Source of the DNA: CAYHKY01 sp964357355
Lineage (GTDB): Bacteria; Patescibacteriota; Microgenomatia; UBA10105
Reading direction: 5' to 3'
Assembly (NCBI GenBank): GCA_964357355.1
Contig: CAYHKY010000055.1
Location: 1-11,260 of the forward strand
Length of the DNA stretch: 11,260 bases
Shown: in pieces, positions 1-6,404 of the stretch
Numbering within the stretch: the first letter of the stretch is position 1
How the letters are laid out: each line of letters starts with the position of its first letter
Made by a program: the position numbers and the translations under genes
The notes under the pieces: model-generated
What the model saw: the letters and a program-made list of their open reading frames with translations, nothing else
Database searches by the model: none
What the model was told of the DNA's origin: nothing

Positions 1-60
1 TTTTTTCATCCCTGCATTTTACCGCAGGGGGTTGCAATCGATTATAGAACTTCTACTTAC

Positions 61-94
61 TTGAGCTGGTCAACGTGTATGTTACAATAATCCT
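61..94 (+). promoter_or_regulatory. Promoter of mntA-hepT (leaderless)
   Basis: A -35 TTGAGC (61-66) and a -10 TACAAT (83-88) are separated by 16 nt. Only 6 nt separate the -10 from the ATG at 95, so the expected transcription start is at or next to the A of the start codon. There is no Shine-Dalgarno. The mRNA is therefore probably leaderless. Confidence 0.7.
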
Positions 95-505
95 ATGGCC
101 AGCATCGCTTTCGATTCACAGAAGCTTGAAGCAATCCGTCGCAAATTTAACCTCAAACTCATTATCCTCCACGGATCGCGCTCATCCGGAAACCTGGTTC
201 ATTCCGAGAGTGATCTGGATATCGCCGTCGTTCGTGTCACTACCCGGCCCCTAGACGAGTTGTCATTGATTGCAGATCTATCTGAGCTTTTCGGTGAAAG
301 CCGGATAGACGTAGTTGACGTAACTTACGGCAATCCACTTTTGAATATGGCAGTAGCGCGCCACTCCCGGCTTTTATCCGGACTAAATTCAGATTTCGAT
401 TACTTTCTGCACAAAGCGTATTTTCGCTACGGCGACTATTTACCTTATCTGAAAATGGAATCCGAGTTAACCAAAATTAAACTAGACCAATATGTCTCCT
501 ATTGA
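95..505 (+). CDS. mntA: MntA-type minimal nucleotidyltransferase, antitoxin of a type VII toxin-antitoxin pair
   Basis: A 136-residue minimal nucleotidyltransferase. The signature GSRSSG...SDLDIAV is clear: G27-S28 of the nucleotide-binding loop, then D40 and D42 as metal ligands. A third acidic position follows in the strand IDVVDV (D72 or D75). In characterised MntA/HepT pairs this enzyme uses ATP to AMPylate a tyrosine of the HEPN toxin and so silences it; that role is inferred here from motif and neighbour. The gene overlaps hepT by 14 nt (492-505), so the two are probably translationally coupled. The ATG at 95 is chosen because the -10 lies 6 nt upstream. The coding strand is C-rich (in 121-180 I count 18 C and 10 G), opposite to most + strand neighbours, which may mean it was acquired horizontally. 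Confidence 0.9.
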   Translation: MASIAFDSQKLEAIRRKFNLKLIILHGSRSSGNLVHSESDLDIAVVRVTTRPLDELSLIADLSELFGESRIDVVDVTYGNPLLNMAVARHSRLLSGLNSDFDYFLHKAYFRYGDYLPYLKMESELTKIKLDQYVSY

Positions 506-914
506 CCGACAATTAATCCACCGTAAGATATCTCTGATCGAGGCAGATATGTCTCAGCTCCGTCAGTACGCGAAACTTTCCGAAGAACAATATTTGTCGG
601 ATAAAACCGCTCAACTAGCCGTTGAACGGCTGCTGGAACGGATAGTCGGGCGGCTTTTAGATATCAATTATCACCTGCTCAAGGAGCAAACAGCATCTTT
701 ACCTCAAGATTATTTCGATTCTTTCCTGGCTTTGTCCAAAGAGGGGATAGTTTCTGAGGAATTATCGCGTCGGGTAGCTAAATCTGCCGGGCTCAGAAAT
801 GTGTTAGCTCACGAGTACGACGCGATTGATGAACGGCAGGTATATGCGGCCATAAAATTTGCCCTTACTGATGTGCCGGAGTATCTACGTGCCATCCTCG
901 CCTGGTTAAAATAA
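492..914 (+). CDS. hepT: HepT-like HEPN (DUF86) toxin, presumed RNase
   Basis: A 140-residue all-helical HEPN/DUF86 protein. The catalytic motif Rx4HxY is intact near the C terminus: R102-N-V-L-A-H107-E-Y109. In the family the Arg and His form the RNase active site in a dimer, and the Tyr is the residue AMPylated by MntA. The preceding helices (residues 5-65, with the ERLLERIVGRLLDINYHLL stretch) match the usual DUF86 layout, and the length is typical (~135-145 residues). It lies directly after mntA with a 14-nt overlap and no Shine-Dalgarno, as expected for a co-translated toxin whose antitoxin is made first. No terminator hairpin is visible after the stop. The toxin role is inferred from family and pairing. 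Confidence 0.9.
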   Translation: MSPIDRQLIHRKISLIEADMSQLRQYAKLSEEQYLSDKTAQLAVERLLERIVGRLLDINYHLLKEQTASLPQDYFDSFLALSKEGIVSEELSRRVAKSAGLRNVLAHEYDAIDERQVYAAIKFALTDVPEYLRAILAWLK

Positions 915-999
915 CCTTTTTAACTTACCTCTTCCTCTCCGGCTGCTTGTGACATTTTGTTTAAATCATAAGTTGCTTTTTTATGAATTTGACAAAATA

Positions 1000-1034
1000 T
1001 TGCCAAATATATTTGGTTAAGCCATAATAAATAC
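1000..1034 (+). promoter_or_regulatory. Promoter of the secreted-protein gene (leaderless)
   Basis: A -35 TTGCCA (1000-1005), a 17-nt spacer and a -10 CATAAT (1023-1028), then 6 nt to the ATG at 1035. The spacing places the transcription start on the start codon. A perfect TTGACA at 989-994 also exists, but no good -10 lies at the right distance from it. Confidence 0.7.
1003..1016. promoter_or_regulatory. 14-bp perfect palindrome inside the promoter spacer, candidate operator
   Basis: CCAAATATATTTGG is its own reverse complement. It starts inside the -35 element and fills most of the spacer up to the -10 of the gene at 1035. A dimeric repressor bound here would block RNA polymerase. No regulator gene is recognisable nearby, so the operator role is inference. 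Confidence 0.4.
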
Positions 1035-2033
1035 ATGATTGCCATGTACAGAGTGTTTCCGGTTTTCATCTTGTTCTTTTTATCTGCTGCGACTCAGGTA
1101 TGGGCTCAGACGGGTGTATCTTCCGGTGATTTACCACCGCAACTTATCGATCCCAGACTCTACGCGACAATTCAAAAAAACGCGGCGGTTGAAGAAATGC
1201 TTAAGGGGCGTGATCCCACCGTATTAACAACTGAGGAACTAAACCGTATATTCGAGCAAACTGCAAGTTTAACTACACTGCCTTTGATTGGTAACGTGTT
1301 TTCTCAGGGGGATGAATACACATTTTTTACGGGGCTTTCAGGAGTGGCTATGGGTCTGGTAAGAAAAGGGGAATATGATGTAAGTCTGGATCAGGTTAGC
1401 GGAGTGGAGGTAACTTTGCCAGGGCGAAAAGTGATAACGCGAGCCAGTGATACAAACGAACTATTAATTGCATTCAGACATGTTGGAGGTAAAGGAAGTG
1501 TTGTGGTTGCTGGCGAAACACAAACAGGAAGTTTGAATTGGTTTGATAGGATCAAAATTTGGTTAACCTCGTCAGGGAATAGATTGTTTGCCCGATTACC
1601 GTTTGGAAAACAGGAAGCAAACCCGTTGATTGCTGACGCAGTTGCCGGAGCATTCGTATCAACCATGCGTTATACGGTGAAGCTTTATAATGACGAGAAC
1701 GGTAACAACCAGTTGGATGCAGAAGAAAAACTTGTGCCTTGGGGTAATGTGCCGGTAAAATTTCGCAAAATTTCCCATGAAGAAGTAAGGGTTTTGGGAA
1801 TTGGGGATAATAATGTAAGTATAACACCCGTTCCAAAGAATTTTACGACCACTCACGGATTGTTAAATGAACTTATTTTGGAAGGAGTAAGGAATGCCAG
1901 TGTGACAGGGCCGGGATTGCCAACCGCCGTGAAAGTATTTGAAGAGACAATTATTGGGGAAGACAGTACTTTGATTCCTGGTGAATATACTTTTATTGTT
2001 GATGTACCGGTGACACTGACTCTTGTTTATTGA
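1035..2033 (+). CDS. Secreted protein of unknown function with a Ca-binding-type Asp/Asn loop
   Basis: A 332-residue protein that I do not recognise as a named family. The N terminus is a good Sec signal peptide: a short basic part, a hydrophobic core at residues 7-20, and a likely cut after VWA (24/25). There is no lipobox cysteine and no C-terminal anchor, so it should be exported and soluble or loosely attached. Residues 217-245 read LYNDENGNNQLDAEEKLVPW... followed by NVPVKF. The D-x-N-G-N-x-x-x-D/E pattern followed by a beta strand resembles the calcium loop at the start of SdrD-B/Cna-B-like beta-sandwich domains and could also pass for an EF-hand-like loop. The rest is predicted mostly beta. 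The ATG at 1035 is preferred over the internal ATG at 1044 because the -10 ends 6 nt before it. A Ca-type P-ATPase gene follows after 51 nt; the pairing is suggestive only. Confidence 0.75.
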   Translation: MIAMYRVFPVFILFFLSAATQVWAQTGVSSGDLPPQLIDPRLYATIQKNAAVEEMLKGRDPTVLTTEELNRIFEQTASLTTLPLIGNVFSQGDEYTFFTGLSGVAMGLVRKGEYDVSLDQVSGVEVTLPGRKVITRASDTNELLIAFRHVGGKGSVVVAGETQTGSLNWFDRIKIWLTSSGNRLFARLPFGKQEANPLIADAVAGAFVSTMRYTVKLYNDENGNNQLDAEEKLVPWGNVPVKFRKISHEEVRVLGIGDNNVSITPVPKNFTTTHGLLNELILEGVRNASVTGPGLPTAVKVFEETIIGEDSTLIPGEYTFIVDVPVTLTLVY

Positions 2034-2069
2034 GTGAATTCAATTCTTCCCGGAAAGTGAAGCTCTATG

Positions 2070-2084
2070 TGTTAAAATTATTAA
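2070..2084 (+). promoter_or_regulatory. Extended -10 promoter of the P-type ATPase gene (leaderless)
   Basis: TGT followed by TAAAAT (2070-2078) forms an extended -10 element. It ends 6 nt before the ATG at 2085. No convincing -35 is seen, which an extended -10 can compensate for. No Shine-Dalgarno precedes the gene. Confidence 0.6.
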
Positions 2085-4580
2085 ATGCAGAATGTGCGTG
2101 GTTTGTCTACTCTTGAAGCCAATACACTCCTTGAAAAAAATGGTTTAAATACACTTCCCCAAAAGCCTCCCACAGCCGATATAACAATTTTTGCCAGACA
2201 ATTTACCAGTCCCTTAATTTATATTCTGATCGTAGCGGCAATCATTTCTTTTTGGCTAAGTGACATCACAGATACGGTGATAATTCTGGTGGCGGTTTTA
2301 GCCAATGCAATTCTGGGGTTTTATCAGGAGAGAAAAGCTGAGCGGGGACTAGTAGCGCTCAAAAAAATTCTTACCAGGGTGGCAAAAGTGTTTCGAGACG
2401 GTAATGCCACAAGTATCGATGCAACTCAAATAGTAAATGGAGAAGTAGTGCAACTTAATGCCGGCGACCTGGTTCCGGCTGACGGAGAGCTTGTTGAGAC
2501 TTCCGAATTGACCGTTAATGAAGCAATTCTTACCGGGGAGAGCATGCCGGTTAACAAAATTTCAAATATCAATCCGTCAGCTGACGGACAAATATCAAAA
2601 AGAATCAATGATGAAGTTGAATACAACTCGAAAGTGTTCATGGGGACGACGGTGGTAGCAGGGATGGGTATGTTTGTAGTTACAAATACCGGGGCCCGGA
2701 CTGAAATGGGGAAAATAGCCACTTCGCTCGTTGATACACCGGAAAATCCAACACCATTACAAATCCGTCTGGCAAAACTTGCAAAAATATTGACCATAAT
2801 TGTAATTTTGGCAGCCGGGACGATTTTTATTACGGGAGTAATTAGAGGTGAATCAGGCGTTTCAATTTTTACCACTTCTGTTGCAGTAGCCGTGGCTGCC
2901 ATACCTGAAGGATTGGTGATAGCTCTTACTACTATATTGGCACTCGGGATGCAGAGAATTCTCAAACGTAAAGCTTTGGTCAGAAAGCTGGTCGTTGCCG
3001 AAACATTGGGAACAGTCACGGTCATTGCCACTGATAAAACTGGCACCCTGACGGAAGGTAAACTCAAAGTGGTCAAAACTGAGTTTACAAATTATGAAGA
3101 TGCGCTCAAAGCAGCAACGTATGCCAATCAACTTGTTGATCCTCTCGAGCATGCCTTGTGGGAATGGTTGACAACACAACCTAAATTTGATCCGGAAGAA
3201 CTTCTTTTGCATCATCCCAAAACAACCACCTTGCCGTTTGATTCAGAAAGAAGGTTTTCCGTAAGCGTGTATGAACATGCAATATATGTGATGGGAGCAC
3301 CGGAAGTACTCGTAAAAAAAAGCAATCTTACAGAGTCCCAAAAACAAAAGTTCATCATCAAAATGGAAGAATGGGCACGCGACGGGCTCAGGGTTCTGGC
3401 ACTTGGAGTTAAATATGGAAAACGCAACCATACACTTATCATGCTTAAAGAACAAAAAGATGTACACAATATTGACTTTTTGGGCCTTGTGGGATTTGCC
3501 GATCCGGTGCGCGATGGAGTTAAAGAAGCATTTGCGTTGACCCGGAAAGCAGGAATAAAAGTGGTAGTTATAACCGGAGACTACCGTTGGACTGCCGAGC
3601 ATGTGTTAAGCCAGATTGGCATAAAAATATCCCGACCAGATGTTCAAATCATCGAAGGTGAAGAGCTTGCCAATATGGGTATTGAAGAGTTGACACAAAA
3701 AGTAGCAGACGTAGTCCTTTTTGCCCGGGTGACCCCTTCGCAAAAATTAAAAATAGTTGATGTCTTAAAAAGACGGGGGGAAGTGGTTGCACTTGTAGGT
3801 GACGGAGTAAATGACGCTCCGGCATTGAAACGCGCCGATATCGGGATCGTTGTTGGTGATGCTTCTGATGTTGCCCGGGAAACAGCTGATCTGGTACTTT
3901 TGGACTCAAATTTCGCGACAATTGTCGCCGCAGTTGAGGAAGGAAGAGGAATATTTGCCAATATCCAAAAAGTAATGACCTATCTAATGAGCGATACTTT
4001 TGCGGAAGTTATCATAATTTTATTAAGCCTTCTATTTGGCGTACCGTTACCTCTTACTGCCGCGCAAATTCTCTGGATCAATCTGGTGACCGATACATTT
4101 CCTACTCTTGCGCTTACGATGGAGCCAAAAGAAGAAAATTTATTGGAACGCCCACCGATTTCACCAGATTTGCCTATATTGAGTCGTAGCATGGTGATCT
4201 TTATGATGATCGTATCTTTTTCATCAGGAATCATTTGCTTTCTATTATTTGTATATTTACTGAAAAACGGAACGGATTTACTCTCGGCGAGACTGATTAT
4301 TTTTACCGTGTTTAGCCTGAAATCACTGGTGTATGTATTTTCTCTGCGGGATCGTTCTCTTCAGATTTGGCGTATGTCACTGACAACTAACTGGTATTTG
4401 ATTGGTGCAGTAGGTGTGAGTGTATCTTTACTTCTGATGGCAATATACAGCGGACATTTCCATGTGCTTCTGGGTACTCGCAGTCTTCAATTCACGGAGT
4501 GGATTTTGGCTATTGGGGTTTCATTAATTATTTTATTTATTGTTGAGATGGCCAAGGTCGGGAAAAAATGGATTACTTGA
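2085..4580 (+). CDS. P2-type cation-transporting ATPase, probably calcium
   Basis: An 831-residue P-type ATPase of normal length with all core domains. The actuator TGES is at 150-153, the phosphorylated Asp is D317 in DKTGTLT, TGD is at 497-499, and the hinge GDGVNDAP is at 572-579. About ten membrane spans are visible: M1-M2 near 37-82, M3-M4 near 231-290, then six C-terminal spans (M5-M10) from about residue 630 to 825. M4 has PEGL (274-277, E275 like SERCA E309). M6 has NLVTD (666-670, like SERCA N796/T799/D800). M5 has E641 (like E771) but T638 where SERCA has N768. The family couples ATP hydrolysis to cation export from the cytoplasm. M4 and M6 favour Ca2+; Mn2+ or another cation is possible. 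The nucleotide-domain motif KGAPE reads MGAPE (403-407), which is unusual. The gene converges on the GT2 gene at 4592 with an 11-nt gap and no visible terminator. Confidence 0.92.
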   Translation: MQNVRGLSTLEANTLLEKNGLNTLPQKPPTADITIFARQFTSPLIYILIVAAIISFWLSDITDTVIILVAVLANAILGFYQERKAERGLVALKKILTRVAKVFRDGNATSIDATQIVNGEVVQLNAGDLVPADGELVETSELTVNEAILTGESMPVNKISNINPSADGQISKRINDEVEYNSKVFMGTTVVAGMGMFVVTNTGARTEMGKIATSLVDTPENPTPLQIRLAKLAKILTIIVILAAGTIFITGVIRGESGVSIFTTSVAVAVAAIPEGLVIALTTILALGMQRILKRKALVRKLVVAETLGTVTVIATDKTGTLTEGKLKVVKTEFTNYEDALKAATYANQLVDPLEHALWEWLTTQPKFDPEELLLHHPKTTTLPFDSERRFSVSVYEHAIYVMGAPEVLVKKSNLTESQKQKFIIKMEEWARDGLRVLALGVKYGKRNHTLIMLKEQKDVHNIDFLGLVGFADPVRDGVKEAFALTRKAGIKVVVITGDYRWTAEHVLSQIGIKISRPDVQIIEGEELANMGIEELTQKVADVVLFARVTPSQKLKIVDVLKRRGEVVALVGDGVNDAPALKRADIGIVVGDASDVARETADLVLLDSNFATIVAAVEEGRGIFANIQKVMTYLMSDTFAEVIIILLSLLFGVPLPLTAAQILWINLVTDTFPTLALTMEPKEENLLERPPISPDLPILSRSMVIFMMIVSFSSGIICFLLFVYLLKNGTDLLSARLIIFTVFSLKSLVYVFSLRDRSLQIWRMSLTTNWYLIGAVGVSVSLLLMAIYSGHFHVLLGTRSLQFTEWILAIGVSLIILFIVEMAKVGKKWIT

Positions 4581-4591
4581 GAATGGAAAAA

Positions 4592-5329
4592 TTAAATATT
4601 TCTGACAGGTTGGGCATGTATAATAGGGCGCTTAAAAATAGATGAAAGCCAATAATTCAGGACGTAATAGTAGAGGCAATGGACAAATAACCATTTAATA
4701 AATCCCACACGATAACGCCTGGTACTGACGAACATATATGCTTCTGTTTGGAATACGATCCGGCCAACTTTTTTTAATCGATTCAAGACATCCAACTCAT
4801 CGCCTCCAAAATCCAGATAAGTGTGATATCCTCCCAACGTGAGAAAAGTGTTCCGTCTGAAGGCCAAATTAAAACCGCCGAGATACAAAACCTGTCCGGT
4901 TATCTTATTCAAGAATTTAACCATATTAAAACCTAATTTGTAAGTAAGATAAGCCCAGTAGGGAATTTTTTCAGCAATCGCAGGACCGCCTGCTGCAACA
5001 GTCTTGGGATCGGCAAATTCCGCATATATAGTTTTGAGCCAGTGGGGAGGATAGACGCAATCACAGTCAGCACCGACTACAATATCTCCCCGGGCAGCAC
5101 GCAGCCCCCGATCCCGGGCAGCAACTACACTTTGCATGGATTCAGTGATTACCCGAACGTTAAATGTGCGGGCTATTTCTTCAGTCTTATCTACGGAATT
5201 ATTATTTACGACAATTATTTCATAAAGACCGGAAAAATCCTGATTCTTCAAAGAAGCAAGACAGCGGCCGATAAGTTTTTCTTCATTATAGGCAGGTACT
5301 ACGATTGAAATAGCGGGTGAGCGCTGCAT
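4592..5329 (-). CDS. Family 2 (GT-A) glycosyltransferase
   Basis: A 245-residue GT2-like enzyme. The opening strand is ISIVVPAYNEE and the nucleotide-sugar metal site reads GADCDC (D88 and D90, a DxD variant). An acidic pair follows in FGGDELDVLNRL (D177/E178), where GT2 enzymes place the catalytic base. Near the C terminus a hydrophobic aromatic stretch (KWLFVHCLYYYVLNYWL) may attach the enzyme to the membrane. It presumably moves a sugar onto a lipid- or protein-linked acceptor for surface glycans; donor and acceptor cannot be read. The frame stays open to a TTG at 5338, but that codon overlaps the -10 (TATAAT, 5343-5338 on this strand) and cannot be in the transcript. The ATG at 5329 is therefore chosen, 8 nt after the -10. 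It is divergent from a second GT2 gene. Confidence 0.85.
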   Translation of the reverse strand: MQRSPAISIVVPAYNEEKLIGRCLASLKNQDFSGLYEIIVVNNNSVDKTEEIARTFNVRVITESMQSVVAARDRGLRAARGDIVVGADCDCVYPPHWLKTIYAEFADPKTVAAGGPAIAEKIPYWAYLTYKLGFNMVKFLNKITGQVLYLGGFNLAFRRNTFLTLGGYHTYLDFGGDELDVLNRLKKVGRIVFQTEAYMFVSTRRYRVGFIKWLFVHCLYYYVLNYWLSSIFKRPIIHAQPVRNI

Positions 5330-5354
5330 TTGGTACAATTATACCTTAATTCCT
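5330..5354. promoter_or_regulatory. Compact bidirectional promoter between two GT2 genes
   Basis: Only 25 bp separate the two start codons. The sequence GGTACAATTATACC (5332-5345) is a near-perfect palindrome. It carries TACAAT (5334-5339, preceded by TGG as an extended -10) for the + strand gene and TATAAT (5343-5338) for the - strand gene, overlapping by two bases. Predicted leaders are about 9 nt (+) and 1-2 nt (-). No clear -35 is present for either direction. Confidence 0.6.
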
Positions 5355-6185
5355 ATGCAGCCATTTTTTTCAGTCATCATACCTACGCTCGAAGAAGAAG
5401 AGTATATTCCCAGATTACTTAACGATTTATATGCCCAAAATGATAAAAGCTTTGAAGTTATTGTGGTCGACGGCGGAAGTAAAGATCAAACTGTAACTCA
5501 AGTTTCTGAATTTCTGGATAAACTGCCATTGCAAATTGAAATTTCACCCAAAGCAAATGTAAGTATGCAAAGAAACTTGGGAGCAGCCAAAGCCCGAGGT
5601 GAGTATCTAGTATTTTTTGATGCAGACGCGCGTATTCCGCCTCGTTTTTTAAATCTGATTCATAAATACTTGACGAATTACAATCGTGATTATCTGACTA
5701 CTTATATTTTTGCGGATAGCAGAAATGTATATGATAAGGCTGTTGAGAGACTGATCAACATCTCAATTGAAATAGGGTTACTTATCGACAGACCGTTTGT
5801 GGTGGGAGCAAATTTCATGGTGACTAAAACCGCGTTTTATAAAGTGGGAGGCTTCAGAGAGGAAATCAAGCACTCTGAAGACTACGATCTTGCATACAGG
5901 TTGCATCAAGCCGGATATTCCCTGGGAATTTTAAAAACTCCCCGGTTGGTATTTTCTTTGAGACGATATCGCCATGAAGGCAGGCTTAAAGTACTGCGAA
6001 AAAATGCCCAAGCTGTTTTGCATCTTTTAACACACGGCCAAATCACTCAGGATTTATTCGATTACCCAATGGGTGGAGCAATATACAGATTAAAACAAAA
6101 AACCCAGATTACACCCTTGGCACTCAAAAAAGCTCAATTATATATCCGAAAATTCATAACTTCTTTGTGGAGTGAATTGAAATAG
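5355..6185 (+). CDS. Family 2 (GT-A) glycosyltransferase
   Basis: A 276-residue GT2-like enzyme. It begins FFSVIIPTLEEEEYIPRLL, with the nucleotide-binding fold and DGGSKDQT at 39-46. The metal-binding DxD is D89-A-D91 in FFDADARIP. The acceptor/catalytic-base motif is SEDYDLAYRL (E175/D176), preceded by a GANFMVTKTAFYKVGGF block that is typical of GT2 enzymes. No clear transmembrane segment is seen beyond a hydrophobic stretch around 133-150. It shares only fold-level motifs with the divergent GT2 gene at 4592, so the two are not a recent duplicate. A role in surface polysaccharide or glycolipid assembly is likely; substrates are unknown. The ATG lies 15 nt after the proposed -10 and lacks a Shine-Dalgarno. 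Confidence 0.87.
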   Translation: MQPFFSVIIPTLEEEEYIPRLLNDLYAQNDKSFEVIVVDGGSKDQTVTQVSEFLDKLPLQIEISPKANVSMQRNLGAAKARGEYLVFFDADARIPPRFLNLIHKYLTNYNRDYLTTYIFADSRNVYDKAVERLINISIEIGLLIDRPFVVGANFMVTKTAFYKVGGFREEIKHSEDYDLAYRLHQAGYSLGILKTPRLVFSLRRYRHEGRLKVLRKNAQAVLHLLTHGQITQDLFDYPMGGAIYRLKQKTQITPLALKKAQLYIRKFITSLWSELK

Positions 6186-6404
6186 AAATTAGCGGTAGTG
6201 TTTTATGGTTTTTGTGAGCGTTTTTATTTGTTAGTAATCAACCTATTAAGTTAAATGTCACCGCCTCACTCTTAGTGCTTCTAACCAAAAAAACCTTTCC
6301 TCATATGCCGGGATATATTTCAGGCGGTCACATCTATACAAACAAACAACAGCATTTTTTGAAAAGCTATCAGATCAAATTCCAGCAAGTCATAAAACAG
6401 CTTC
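6186..6404. other. Intergenic region between convergent glycosyltransferase genes
   Basis: These 219 nt separate the stop codons of the GT2 and GT4 genes. I see no open reading frame of note and no convincing terminator. The region is AT-rich with A and T runs (6288-6294, 6354-6360). Its only organised element is the imperfect inverted repeat at 6256-6332, listed separately. Confidence 0.6.
6256..6332. repeat. Imperfect 10-bp inverted repeat, possible degenerate copy of a small palindromic element
   Basis: TGTCACCGCC (6256-6265) and GGCGGTCACA (6323-6332) pair at 9 of 10 positions across 57 nt. The left arm continues CCGCCTCACTC, and the right arm is preceded by TTTCA. The element at 9010-9075 has CCGCCTACACTC and TTTCGGCGGAC in the same places, which suggests a shared family although the interiors differ. 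It could also be a long hairpin that ends transcription of the flanking genes. Confidence 0.35.

Noticed and set aside
1..30. Hairpin CCCTGC (10-15)/GCAGGG (24-29) next to a run of six T, as a terminator.
   Set aside because: On the + strand the T run precedes the hairpin; on the - strand the hairpin is followed by A's. Neither orientation gives stem then U-tract. The T run could belong to an upstream terminator outside the window.
2426..3076. 216-codon open frame on the - strand inside the P-type ATPase.
   Set aside because: It is fully antisense to the catalytic and transmembrane motifs of the ATPase, is rich in Thr/Ser/Val/Ile of the kind produced by reverse reading, and has no promoter or ribosome binding site.
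5330..5338. TTG start at 5338 for the - strand GT2 gene.
   Set aside because: The TTG overlaps the last base of the -10 TATAAT, so it would not be transcribed. The ATG at 5329 fits the promoter geometry and family N terminus.
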